Source: Bacillota bacterium (GTDB lineage: Bacteria; Bacillota; Clostridia; Christensenellales; Pumilibacteraceae). From it: a DNA stretch of 13,897 bases. The stretch lies in the NCBI GenBank assembly GCA_009787685.1, contig WQSV01000022.1:1-13897 (forward strand), read 5' to 3'. Both the position numbers and the translations under genes were made by a program. Shown piece after piece: positions 7,138-13,722 of this stretch (within the stretch, counting starts at the first letter, position 1; each line of letters starts with the position of its first letter). The notes under the pieces were generated by a model, which worked only from the letters and a program-made list of their open reading frames with translations, searched no databases and was not told the DNA's origin.

Positions 7138-7151
7138 GGAGATTAAAGACA

Positions 7152-7454
7152 ATGTATGCAATCGTAAATTGCGGTGGAAAGCAATTCAAAGTGTCAGTTG
7201 GAGATGTTATCGAGGTTGAAAAACTCGAAATCGCAGAAGGTTCAAAAATTGAACTGGATGTTTTGATGATTTCAAAAGACGACAAAGTGACAGCAGGAGA
7301 GGAAACTTCAAGCGTGAAAGCGAGTGCGGAAGTTGTTTCTCATGGAAAAGGCAAGAAATTAACTGTTTTCACTTATAAGCCAAAGAAAAATGTCAGAAGA
7401 AAACTTGGTCACCGTCAACCTTTCACAAAAATCAAAATCACAAAAATTGGCTAA
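7152..7454 (+). CDS. rplU: 50S ribosomal protein L21
   Basis: L21 binds 23S rRNA early in assembly of the large subunit. The 100-residue protein has the typical start (MYAIVNCGGKQFKV) and the signature YKPKKNVRRKLGHRQPFT near the C-terminus. Length is normal. GGAG at 7138-7141 is 10 bases upstream of the ATG. It is the first gene of the rplU-prp-rpmA operon. An overlapping frame at 6941-7219 is not coding. Confidence 0.97.
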   Translation: MYAIVNCGGKQFKVSVGDVIEVEKLEIAEGSKIELDVLMISKDDKVTAGEETSSVKASAEVVSHGKGKKLTVFTYKPKKNVRRKLGHRQPFTKIKITKIG

Positions 7455-7468
7455 AAAAGCTTTTTTTA

Positions 7469-7494
7469 AATGCCCAATGAAAAAATTGAGCATT
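7469..7494 (+). other. Hairpin between rplU and prp
   Basis: AATGC-C-CAAT (7469-7478) pairs with ATTG-A-GCATT (7485-7494) with one mismatch and a 6-base loop. It is followed by the short reiteration CATTGTGAATTGTGCATTG. It lies just after an A6GCT7 tract behind the rplU stop. It may tune mRNA processing or partial termination; no T run follows the hairpin. Confidence 0.35.
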
Positions 7495-7513
7495 GTGAAT
7501 TGTGCATTGAAAA

Positions 7514-7846
7514 ATGACTAACATAACAATAACAAAAAAGTATGACGAAATAGTAAAAGTCGTTGCTCTTGGACACACTGGCTATGCGAGTGAGGGCGAA
7601 GACATTGTCTGCGCTGCGGTTTCAAGCGTTATTCAAACAGCAGTATTGGGGCTTATGCAAGTTGCTGGAGTTCCAATTGAGTTCAAACAAGACGAGGACA
7701 TTGCCTTGATGGAAATAATCATTCCAGAACTTGAGGATGAAGATCGCCACAATGCAAATATAATCCTCAACACAATGCTTTGCGGGGTCACAAATCTTGT
7801 CGAAAACTACGGGAAATTCGTCAAACTTAACATTAAAAAATCATAA
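7514..7846 (+). CDS. prp: Ribosomal-processing cysteine protease Prp
   Basis: Prp removes the N-terminal extension of ribosomal protein L27, which is required for ribosome function in Bacillota that have the extension. The 110-residue protein carries the signature GHTGYASEGEDIVCAAVSSV. H21 and C33 form the catalytic pair with the 12-residue spacing known in Staphylococcus aureus Prp (H22, C34). The gene sits between rplU and rpmA, as expected, and its substrate is encoded 17 bases downstream. No clear Shine-Dalgarno site precedes ATG 7514, so translation may be weak or coupled. Formerly annotated YsxB or DUF464. Confidence 0.95.
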   Translation: MTNITITKKYDEIVKVVALGHTGYASEGEDIVCAAVSSVIQTAVLGLMQVAGVPIEFKQDEDIALMEIIIPELEDEDRHNANIILNTMLCGVTNLVENYGKFVKLNIKKS

Positions 7847-7863
7847 CAAACGGAGAAATCATT

Positions 7864-8139
7864 ATGTTTAAAATTAATATTCAATTTTTTGCCCACAAAA
7901 AAGGGGTGGGTTCATCAAGAAACGGTCGCGAATCGGCTTCAAAAAGACTAGGTGTCAAGCGTGCTGACGGACAAGCGTGTTCAGCGGGAAGCATTTTGGT
8001 TCGCCAAAGGGGAACAAGAATTCATCCGGGCGAAAATGTTGGCAGAGGTTCTGATGACACTCTTTTCGCGCTAGTCACTGGAGTAGTCAAATTTGAAGAC
8101 AGAAAAGGCAGAAAACAAGTCAGCGTCTACGCTAGCTAG
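7864..8139 (+). CDS. rpmA: 50S ribosomal protein L27 with cleavable extension
   Basis: L27 reaches into the peptidyl-transferase centre. The 91-residue protein begins MFKINIQFFAHKKGVGSS. Residues 1-9 (MFKINIQFF) are the Bacillota-type extension cut by Prp between F9 and A10, exposing AHKKG. The rest (GRESASKRLG, IHPGENVGRG, DDTLFAL) is standard L27. CGGAG 8 bases upstream supports ATG 7864. It is the last gene of the operon, followed by a terminator. Confidence 0.97.
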   Translation: MFKINIQFFAHKKGVGSSRNGRESASKRLGVKRADGQACSAGSILVRQRGTRIHPGENVGRGSDDTLFALVTGVVKFEDRKGRKQVSVYAS

Positions 8140-8163
8140 TTTTTTGACATAATTTTACAATTA

Positions 8164-8203
8164 AAAAGGGTTGTTTCACTAAATATTCGTGGGCAACCCT
8201 TTT
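8164..8203 (+). terminator. Bidirectional intrinsic terminator after rpmA
   Basis: AAAAGGGTTG (8164-8173) pairs perfectly with CAACCCTTTT (8194-8203) around a 20-base loop. T-rich sequence follows on both strands (TTTT with CTGCTTTTT forward; TTTTT reverse). It ends the ribosomal operon. The hairpin covers a GTG at 8189 that would otherwise open the next reading frame. Confidence 0.75.
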
Positions 8204-8281
8204 CTGCTTTTTGAGTTTTTTGTTTTAAAAAATGCAAAAAATGTCGCTCTTGATGCCCCAAAAACTATTATTAACGGAACG

Positions 8282-9133
8282 ATGGATGCGTCTCCTGTGA
8301 ATTTTATGTGCGTTGAATTAAATAAAAAAGGATTTAAAATCAAAAAAACACCCGATTTTTGCATTGAAAAAACACTTGAATGCGGACAAGTTTTTCGTTT
8401 TAAGAAACTTGACAGTTTTCATCATGTGGTGTATTCTTTAAACAAGAAGTGCGAAATTTTCGAAATCGACAACGAATATTATTTTGAGACGTTTGATCCA
8501 GACTATTTCAAAAACTATTTTGACATTGAAACTGACTATGAAAAAATATATAATTCACTAATTCAATTTGAAGAATTAAAAGAAATTTTACCCTTATGTC
8601 GAGGAATTCGAATTTTGAAACAAGATTTGTTTGAAACGATTATTAGTTTTGTCATTTCAATTCGCCAAAACATCCCAAACATTCAAAAAATAATCGAGAA
8701 CATATGCGAAAAATTTGGTGAGAGATACGATGACTATTTTGCATTCATAACTTTAGAAAACTACAAAACAATCACTCTTGAAGATTTTAAAAAGATGAAA
8801 CTTGGTTTTCGTGACAAATTTCTTTTTCGTAACCAAACCTTAATAACCGAAGAATTTCTTTCAAAAGTGAAAAACGCGAAAACTGATGAAGCGGAAAAGC
8901 TTTTGAAGTCGCTCTATGGAGTGGGTGATAAAGTTATTTCATGCATAATGCTGTTCGCTCTCTCCCATATGCATTACTATCCAACCGACATTCACATTTT
9001 CAATGCAGGTAAAACAGAAGAATTAAACACACCAGAAAAAGTTCGCGCCCATTATGAAAAACGTTATAAAAAACTGGCTGGCTATGCTCAACAATACATG
9101 TTCTATGCAAAGAGGAATTTGAAAATAGTGTAG
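8282..9133 (+). CDS. OGG1-type 8-oxoguanine DNA glycosylase/lyase
   Basis: This base-excision repair enzyme removes 8-oxoguanine and nicks the strand by a lyase step. From ATG 8282 it has 283 residues. The N-terminal OGG domain has the diagnostic FCIEKTLECGQVFRF, and the HhH-GPD domain has LYGVGDKVISC with the Schiff-base lysine K217 and YYPTDIHI with D236. Their 19-residue spacing equals that of human OGG1 (K249, D268). The C-terminal AGYAQQYMFYAKRN matches the family's AGYAQQYLF motif. The frame is open back to GTG 8189, but that codon lies in the rpmA terminator and the extra residues do not look like family sequence. GGA 6 bases before ATG 8282 is a weak binding site; ATG 8306 is another option. 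It follows rpmA but should be transcribed separately; no clear promoter was found. Confidence 0.9.
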   Translation: MDASPVNFMCVELNKKGFKIKKTPDFCIEKTLECGQVFRFKKLDSFHHVVYSLNKKCEIFEIDNEYYFETFDPDYFKNYFDIETDYEKIYNSLIQFEELKEILPLCRGIRILKQDLFETIISFVISIRQNIPNIQKIIENICEKFGERYDDYFAFITLENYKTITLEDFKKMKLGFRDKFLFRNQTLITEEFLSKVKNAKTDEAEKLLKSLYGVGDKVISCIMLFALSHMHYYPTDIHIFNAGKTEELNTPEKVRAHYEKRYKKLAGYAQQYMFYAKRNLKIV

Positions 9134-9170
9134 AAATAGAGTTAAGAGTGGGAGTAGCGATAAAATTAAT

Positions 9171-9706
9171 TTGACAAGAGTGTTCAATCTGTTTGACTGA
9201 AAATGCTACTACATGATATTCTCTGATGAGAGGGTCGAAGACCCTTGACAAGGGTCTTCGACCCTCTTGACGAAGAGTGCGAATACACGCAGAACCCGAC
9301 AAACCAGTCGAAGACTGTTGACAAGGGTCTTCGACCCGTTTGACGCTGAATGCGAATAACAAGCAGAACCCGACAAACCAGTCGAAGACTGTTGACAAGG
9401 GTCTTCGACCCGTTTGACGCTGAATGCGAATAACAAGCAGAATCCGACAGAGCAGTTGAAAACTGTTGACAAGGGCTTTCAGACCATTTGTGAGAGATTG
9501 CTATTACTAAAAATTCTCCGACAAATGCATCAAAAGATGCTTGACAAGGGTCTTCGACCCACCTGTTGGAGAATTTCTTGTAAAAGTAATTTACGCAAAA
9601 GTATCAAAGATACTCGACAAGGGTCTTTGACCCTCTTGACGCTGAATGCGAATACAAGTCAGAACCAGACAGAACAGTTGAAAGCGTTGGCAACACTTCA
9701 ACTTTT
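9171..9706. repeat. Array 1 of 74-nt two-hairpin structured repeats
   Basis: Six complete units start at 9232, 9305, 9379, 9453, 9527 and 9601, with decayed copies at each end (9171 and 9675). Each unit has a 13-14 nt hairpin, the linker TTGACAA (TCGACAA once), a second 13-nt hairpin and a 40-41 nt tail. First-hairpin stems are GGGTC, CAGTC, CAGTC, CAGTT, GCATC and GTATC, each with its exact complement and loop GAA, AAA or AAAA. The second is GGGTC-TTC-GACCC, except GGGCT/AGACC in unit 4 and loop TTT in unit 6. Tails are of several types (GTTTGACGCTGAATGCGAAT..., ATTTGTGAGAGATTGC...). Because 74 is not divisible by three, the repeats are not a protein repeat. They fill the space between the glycosylase and the first ABC permease. 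Unit 1 also makes a 16-bp palindrome (9229-9267). Family unknown. Confidence 0.85.
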
Positions 9707-9752
9707 CACCCTATAGAGTAATCACTATTAAAAAAAATCAACAAAAAGAAAA

Positions 9753-10985
9753 ATGAAAAAAGCCATTTCATTATTTGCACTCGAACTGCGACTAATCATT
9801 AAGCAAAGTTTATTGTTTTTGCTCATTGCAACGATAGTGTTTTCGCTTGCTCTTGGAGTTTATTCTTTTTCAAATGATTTGATGGATAACTACTATCGCG
9901 AAATCGACAGAGATATTGCCGAGTTTGGGAGCTACAGATTTTTTGCTGAAATGCATTCTGCAGATTCTGTCCGAAATGTTATTCCATATTCAAACGGCGC
10001 ACATATTTGGAATGGGTGGGAAATGGCTGGGGTGTTGAGCGATATTTCCTTTTTCTATGGCGACAATGTTTTCAACACAACAAACACTTCGTCAAAAGAC
10101 ACGGCTGAATGGAGGTTTTTTAGTGGCAGTGGAATAATATTTCAAAATGACATTTATGCTTTGTTTCCGTTTATTGATGGAAGAGGGTGGTCGGAGAGTG
10201 ATAACTATCCCAATAACGGATTCTATAATATTTTTATCTCTTCAATGATTGCAGGTGCATTAGGAGCATCCTATGGCTCGATTGTCTCCATTTCCCCAAT
10301 GGATTCGCCTCATGTTCCAAGTCGCGATGTCAAAATTGCAGGAGTGTTCGGATATTGTGATGACATCATTAGCACATTTTTCTATTTTCCATTAAATCTT
10401 GTTCTTGACATGCATGATGTTTTGAGTGGTCATGGGGAGGCGACAACTATTCCAGTCTCATTTGAAATCAATAGTGCGCGCGCTCTTCATTCGTTCTATA
10501 GAACGTTGAGAAATGCCTATGAAGAAGGCAAAGTTTGTTCATTTAACATTCCATGGATAATCAATAGTATTGAGATGATGAGGATTGCGGAAGCTGTCCT
10601 CATGGCACTTGCATATCTCATGATAGTGATTGCTTTTTTCATTTTGTCGAATATCTTATCGATTCTTATCAACTCACGTGGGGAATTTATTGCAAAGCTC
10701 AAACTGCTCGGAGCAAATTCAACCACAATTTCAATTCTTTATTACATAGTCTTTCTTTCATTGTTTGTTGTCTCGTTCGCCATTGCAATCGGATTGAATT
10801 TTGTGATGTTGAATTATTATGCTTCAGTTGCAACAAATCTCTTTGATTTTGAATTTTTGATTTCGGCAAGACCTCTCGCGATTTTTTATATGTTCCTTGC
10901 AAGCCTTGGGTTAATTGCAATTCGCTACATTTTCTTTCGAAGACGAATTTCAAAAATTGAGCCACTAACGTTGTTGCGAAGCTAG
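9753..10985 (+). CDS. FtsX/MacB-type ABC transporter permease
   Basis: This membrane protein of 410 residues has the MacB/FtsX layout: one N-terminal membrane segment (about 19-42), a large extracytoplasmic domain (about 43-273), then three membrane segments (about 276-303, 320-348 and 370-393). After the second segment comes GEFIAKLKLLGANSTTI, matching the family's cytoplasmic coupling stretch. The C-terminus IEPLTLLRS matches the usual PxxALR ending. Such permeases work with an ATPase to drive mechanotransmission, lipoprotein or peptide export, or antibiotic resistance. No ATPase is encoded in the window, and the substrate is unknown. No Shine-Dalgarno site precedes ATG 9753 (only AAAAAGAAAA). 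Repeat arrays lie on both sides. A second permease of the same layout lies 287 bp downstream. Confidence 0.85.
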   Translation: MKKAISLFALELRLIIKQSLLFLLIATIVFSLALGVYSFSNDLMDNYYREIDRDIAEFGSYRFFAEMHSADSVRNVIPYSNGAHIWNGWEMAGVLSDISFFYGDNVFNTTNTSSKDTAEWRFFSGSGIIFQNDIYALFPFIDGRGWSESDNYPNNGFYNIFISSMIAGALGASYGSIVSISPMDSPHVPSRDVKIAGVFGYCDDIISTFFYFPLNLVLDMHDVLSGHGEATTIPVSFEINSARALHSFYRTLRNAYEEGKVCSFNIPWIINSIEMMRIAEAVLMALAYLMIVIAFFILSNILSILINSRGEFIAKLKLLGANSTTISILYYIVFLSLFVVSFAIAIGLNFVMLNYYASVATNLFDFEFLISARPLAIFYMFLASLGLIAIRYIFFRRRISKIEPLTLLRS

Positions 10986-11009
10986 AGCGAAAATAAGAAT
11001 AGAAATAAA

Positions 11010-11236
11010 TTAACAAGGGCTTTCAGCCCATTTGTGAGAGATTGCTATTAAGAGAAATTCTCCGACAAAGGCATCAAAGATGCGTGACAAGGGTCTTCGA
11101 CCCGTTTGACGCTGAAAGCGAATACGAGCAAAATCCGACAGAACAGTTGAAAACTGTTGACAAGGGTCTTCGACCCTCTTGACGGAGAGTGCAAATATAC
11201 GCAGAACCCAACAAACCAGTCGAAGACTGTTGACAA
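11010..11236. repeat. Array 2 of 74-nt two-hairpin structured repeats
   Basis: The same module as at 9171-9706. A left half-unit has TTAACAA and GGGCT-TTC-AGCCC (11017-11029). Two full units follow: GCATC-AAA-GATGC at 11071, linker GTGACAA, GGGTC hairpin at 11091; then CAGTT-GAA-AACTG at 11144, TTGACAA, GGGTC hairpin at 11164. A final CAGTC-GAA-GACTG at 11217 plus TTGACAA ends the array abruptly at 11236, about 36 bases before the next start codon. The order (variant hairpin, ATTTGTGAGAGATTGC tail, GCATC unit) matches units 4-5 of the first array, so the two arrays share an origin. The GGGCT/AGCCC hairpin here is fully paired, while its counterpart at 9473 has one mismatch. Confidence 0.85.
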
Positions 11237-11272
11237 TATCCTCTCCACATCCAACTTTCAGCTCTTTTAAAA

Positions 11273-12544
11273 ATGAACATCTGGAACCTCGCAAAACTCT
11301 CATTATATAATCTCTTTAGGAAAAGAAAAAGCTATGTCAAAATTTTCCTAAGCTTTTTGGTGGTGTTCTTGATTTCAATAACAACGCTTCTTTTCACATT
11401 CTCTCTTGGTAATCTTTTTGAAGATTTTAGGCATGGGAGTATTTTGGAGAACAGAGCAGGGATGATAACAGCAGCGCAAGTGACGAAGAGTATTCGTGAA
11501 GAGGTTCTTTCAATTGACAACATTCGCGGAGTCCAAGTTCAGAGACTCGACTCCCCATTTTTGGAGAGCATAACAATTCGGCTTAATGCTCAGCCGTTTT
11601 TTGGAAGTATCAATGCTCGTATTCATGCATTTGATTTGAATTCACCTTCAATTCCAACAAATTTTGAAATGCTTTTTCAAAGCACTCACGGAGTCAATGC
11701 AATAAAATATGGGGAAGACATTCAAAATGAACGAGAAATGTTGGTCAGTGAAAGAGTTTTCAATCTCTATGGGATTTCAAATCCTCAAATGTTCATTGGT
11801 TCATATATCACTGTTCAAGGAACAAGAAGAGTCTTTAATTTTGAAACTGGAACATATGATTTCATGTTCACTTCAATTTCATATCGCCTTGTCGGAATTC
11901 TTGATTCAAGGCTTGATAGCATTTTGCAAGGTCACTATTTCATCACAAAAGCGAATCTGTTAAGTGATGCCATGGTTTTGATTGAGGTGTGTTTTGAGAG
12001 TTTTGATGGAGTTGAGCATAGCCTTGAGTCGCTTTTTGTGTTGTTTCCAGATGTTTATTTGAATGCGATGTGGTGGTATTATGGCTTCGGCATTCTCTAT
12101 GATATGCGCTTCATTGAAAGAGTTCAAGGCTTTATTCAAAGTTTTCTTTTGATGTTAATTGTTGTCATTGTTGTAATGTTTTTTGCATCAACTATCTTCA
12201 ATCAATATTTTCTCCTCAAAAAGAACAAGTCGTTCTATGGTGTTTTAAAAGCAAAAGGAATGACAAATTCAAGGCTCACGATAATGTATTTCATCGAAAT
12301 TTTCGTCATTCTTCTTTTGTCGCAACTGATTTCTTTTGGATTATCTTTCGGGTTTATTGGAGTATTAAATATTCCATTCTATCAATTCTTTAGGTTCACA
12401 TTTCTTTTCACACCATGGAAAATCATCTTAACTCTTCTGCTTGCAACCTTTGCAACAATTTTTTTCGCAGTAATAATAACATCTGTTATTTATTTCGCCA
12501 TCTTCAAAAAAGAAGCAGTGAGGTTGCTGAGGGGAAATAATTAG
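11273..12544 (+). CDS. FtsX/MacB-type ABC transporter permease, second copy
   Basis: This 423-residue membrane protein has the same layout as the permease upstream: a basic N-terminus (RKRKSY), a membrane segment at about 19-47, an extracytoplasmic domain at about 48-282, then three membrane segments (about 285-310, 337-365 and 380-412). The coupling stretch KNKSFYGVLKAKGMTNSRL and the C-terminal EAVRLLRG fit the FtsX family. The two proteins are alike in plan but clearly diverged, so they could form a heterodimer with an ATPase encoded elsewhere. No Shine-Dalgarno site is seen before ATG 11273; a repeat array ends 36 bases upstream. The 37-bp gap to the next gene suggests co-transcription with it. 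Confidence 0.83.
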   Translation: MNIWNLAKLSLYNLFRKRKSYVKIFLSFLVVFLISITTLLFTFSLGNLFEDFRHGSILENRAGMITAAQVTKSIREEVLSIDNIRGVQVQRLDSPFLESITIRLNAQPFFGSINARIHAFDLNSPSIPTNFEMLFQSTHGVNAIKYGEDIQNEREMLVSERVFNLYGISNPQMFIGSYITVQGTRRVFNFETGTYDFMFTSISYRLVGILDSRLDSILQGHYFITKANLLSDAMVLIEVCFESFDGVEHSLESLFVLFPDVYLNAMWWYYGFGILYDMRFIERVQGFIQSFLLMLIVVIVVMFFASTIFNQYFLLKKNKSFYGVLKAKGMTNSRLTIMYFIEIFVILLLSQLISFGLSFGFIGVLNIPFYQFFRFTFLFTPWKIILTLLLATFATIFFAVIITSVIYFAIFKKEAVRLLRGNN

Positions 12545-12581
12545 AGAAACAAACAAAAACTTTTTAAGGAGATCTTGAAAA

Positions 12582-13286
12582 ATGAGCATAGATGTTTTTA
12601 TCTATTCGGAGAAAAAAATGCCAAAAAATTATTCGCTCTTGACGGCTTGTGGCTATTTTGAGGACGGCGATGAATATATGCTTGACAATGATGATGGGCT
12701 TGTTTTTGTTAGTTGTTCTGAAATTAAAGAGGAGCTAGAGAATGAAAATATGTCGCTTGAAATGGTTGAGAAAATTAGAGAATTTGTTCCAAACGTTAAA
12801 TACTCAATCAATTTCAATTTTTCGGGCAATTGTTATGACAAAACAATTGAAGAGGCAGATCTTTGTATTCAATCGCTTGCAAAGGAATTAAAAGGGGCAA
12901 TTCATGACACAATTGGAGATTCAGTTTTGATGCCGTGTGGCAGTGTTGTTTACTATGATTTTGATGTTGATGAAAATGGAGAAAACAACCACGAATCCCC
13001 ACTTGTTTTTTCTGACAAGCCATTTGAGGAGTATGTTAAGGGTGATGAAACAGCGCTAAAAAAAGCAAATAAATTCCGCGCTGCAACAATTGCAACAGGG
13101 GTGATGAGCCTAATGTGTTTTGTTTCAATGTTCACTTTTTTCATTGTTGGGCAAGCTGTTCTCGGTTTTGTCTTTGGTGGTCTTGCTGTTCCGTTTTTCG
13201 TTTTCATGATTGCTTTTAACACAAAGGACAGCAAATATCGAAAGTTGAGCGTAGCAATCAAGGTGAAGAAAAGAGAAAGAGTATAA
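12582..13286 (+). CDS. Hypothetical protein with two C-terminal membrane segments
   Basis: I do not recognise this 234-residue protein. Residues 1-160 are soluble, acidic and rich in Asp/Glu/Asn, with motifs such as DGDEYMLDNDDG and DFDVDENGENN. Residues about 166-188 and 191-213 form two hydrophobic segments joined by a short turn. The tail (about 214-234) is basic (KVKKRERV), which favours an inside location for the C-terminus and hence also for the N-terminal domain. No signal peptide. AAGGAGAT (about 9 bases before ATG 12582) is a strong ribosome binding site. Position 37 bp after the second permease suggests a shared transcript, perhaps a transporter accessory protein, but that is inference only. 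Confidence 0.75.
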   Translation: MSIDVFIYSEKKMPKNYSLLTACGYFEDGDEYMLDNDDGLVFVSCSEIKEELENENMSLEMVEKIREFVPNVKYSINFNFSGNCYDKTIEEADLCIQSLAKELKGAIHDTIGDSVLMPCGSVVYYDFDVDENGENNHESPLVFSDKPFEEYVKGDETALKKANKFRAATIATGVMSLMCFVSMFTFFIVGQAVLGFVFGGLAVPFFVFMIAFNTKDSKYRKLSVAIKVKKRERV

Positions 13287-13305
13287 TTTAAGGAGCTAGA
13301 GATAA

Positions 13306-13428
13306 ATGGAAGCGAAGCAAAGTAGAGAGCAAAGAAGCAAAAGGTCAAATCAAAGAAAAAAGAGCGAAAAAGTTTCATTGGAAATATTCTCCCTTTTTTC
13401 CATAAATTACAAAAAACTTTTTTTGTAA
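13306..13428 (+). CDS. Possible small basic protein (40 aa)
   Basis: This 40-codon frame begins MEAKQSREQRSKRSNQRKKS, extremely basic and polar, then turns hydrophobic (SLEIFSLFSINYKKLFL). Its start is preceded by AAGGAG with a 10-base spacer, as good as that of the gene before it, which ends 19 bp upstream. It fits as the last gene of the permease-hypothetical transcript. The frame stops 6 bases before the -35 box of the rRNA promoter. No homologue known to me; the reading frame could be chance in A-rich DNA. Confidence 0.4.
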   Translation: MEAKQSREQRSKRSNQRKKSEKVSLEIFSLFSINYKKLFL

Positions 13429-13434
13429 AAACAG

Positions 13435-13463
13435 TTGACGCAGTGTTTAGAATGTGTTATTAT
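13435..13463 (+). promoter_or_regulatory. rRNA operon promoter P1
   Basis: TTGACG (13435-13440), a 17-bp spacer and TATTAT (13458-13463) preceded by TGT make a strong extended promoter. The A/T tracts just upstream (TTACAAAAA at 13407 and TTTTTGTAA ending at 13428) resemble an UP element. The start would be near 13470, about 253 bases before mature 16S. Confidence 0.75.
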
Positions 13464-13468
13464 GGGTA

Positions 13469-13722
13469 GGTTGCGATTGAGAGATTGCAACCCACTCGTC
13501 TGTTGACGAGATTAACTGGACATTGAAAAGGGAATAGAAAGAACCATTGAAAAGACTATGTTGACTGTTGAGAAACAGTTGACCTCGTTAATAGTTTTTT
13601 TGAGTTGACAAGAACATCCAAGTTCTTGTCGAAAAATATTGGCTTGGCTTTAGTCGGACAAGCTGATATAAAAATTGTACTTTTTTACAAAACAGTCAGT
13701 AGAATTGTTTTGAGAAATTATC
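13469..13722 (+). other. 16S rRNA leader with processing and antitermination hairpins
   Basis: The leader contains GGTTGCGAT/ATTGCAACC (13469-13477/13484-13492, one G-T pair), CTCGTC/GACGAG (13495-13500/13505-13510), ACTGTT/AACAGT (13564-13569/13574-13579), GACAAGAAC/GTTCTTGTC (13607-13615/13622-13630) and CAAAACA/TGTTTTG (13688-13694/13706-13712). The element CATTGAAAAG occurs twice (about 13523 and 13551), where other Bacillota have the conserved TTGAAAACT leader element. These likely serve pre-rRNA processing and antitermination; individual roles are inferred. Confidence 0.55.
13644..13672 (+). promoter_or_regulatory. Candidate rRNA promoter P2
   Basis: TTGGCT (13644-13649), a 17-bp spacer and TATAAA (13667-13672) preceded by TGA form a plausible second, extended promoter within the leader. 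Tandem promoters are usual for rRNA operons. The match is weaker than P1. Confidence 0.4.

Noticed and set aside
6941..7219. 92-codon frame over the rplU promoter and leader
   Set aside because: It begins upstream of the promoter and overlaps the rplU coding region in another frame; L21 is unmistakable.
9245..9472. TTGACA boxes in every repeat read as promoters
   Set aside because: At 17 bp spacing the next bases are TGACGC or similar, with no -10 box. The motif is the conserved linker between the two hairpins.
9000..9716. Several overlapping open frames on both strands across the repeat array, with recurring peptides such as VKRVEDPCQQ
   Set aside because: They are shadows of the 74-nt repeat. 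The period is not a multiple of three, so the peptide pattern jumps frame in each unit, and no frame has a start with a ribosome binding site.
9687..9717. TTGGCA ... TATAGA as promoter of the first permease
   Set aside because: The spacer is 19 bp and the -10 match is mediocre, so it was not listed as a feature.
9171..11236. CRISPR array
   Set aside because: Units are about 74 nt and conserved over their whole length. There are no unique spacers of uniform length and no cas genes.
11010..11303. Reverse-strand frames of 68-97 codons over the second array
   Set aside because: Same repeat shadow. They also run antisense into the start of the permease gene.
13605..13633. TTGACA within the 16S leader as another promoter
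   Set aside because: It is the left arm of a perfect hairpin with GTTCTTGTC, and no -10 box lies 16-18 bp downstream.
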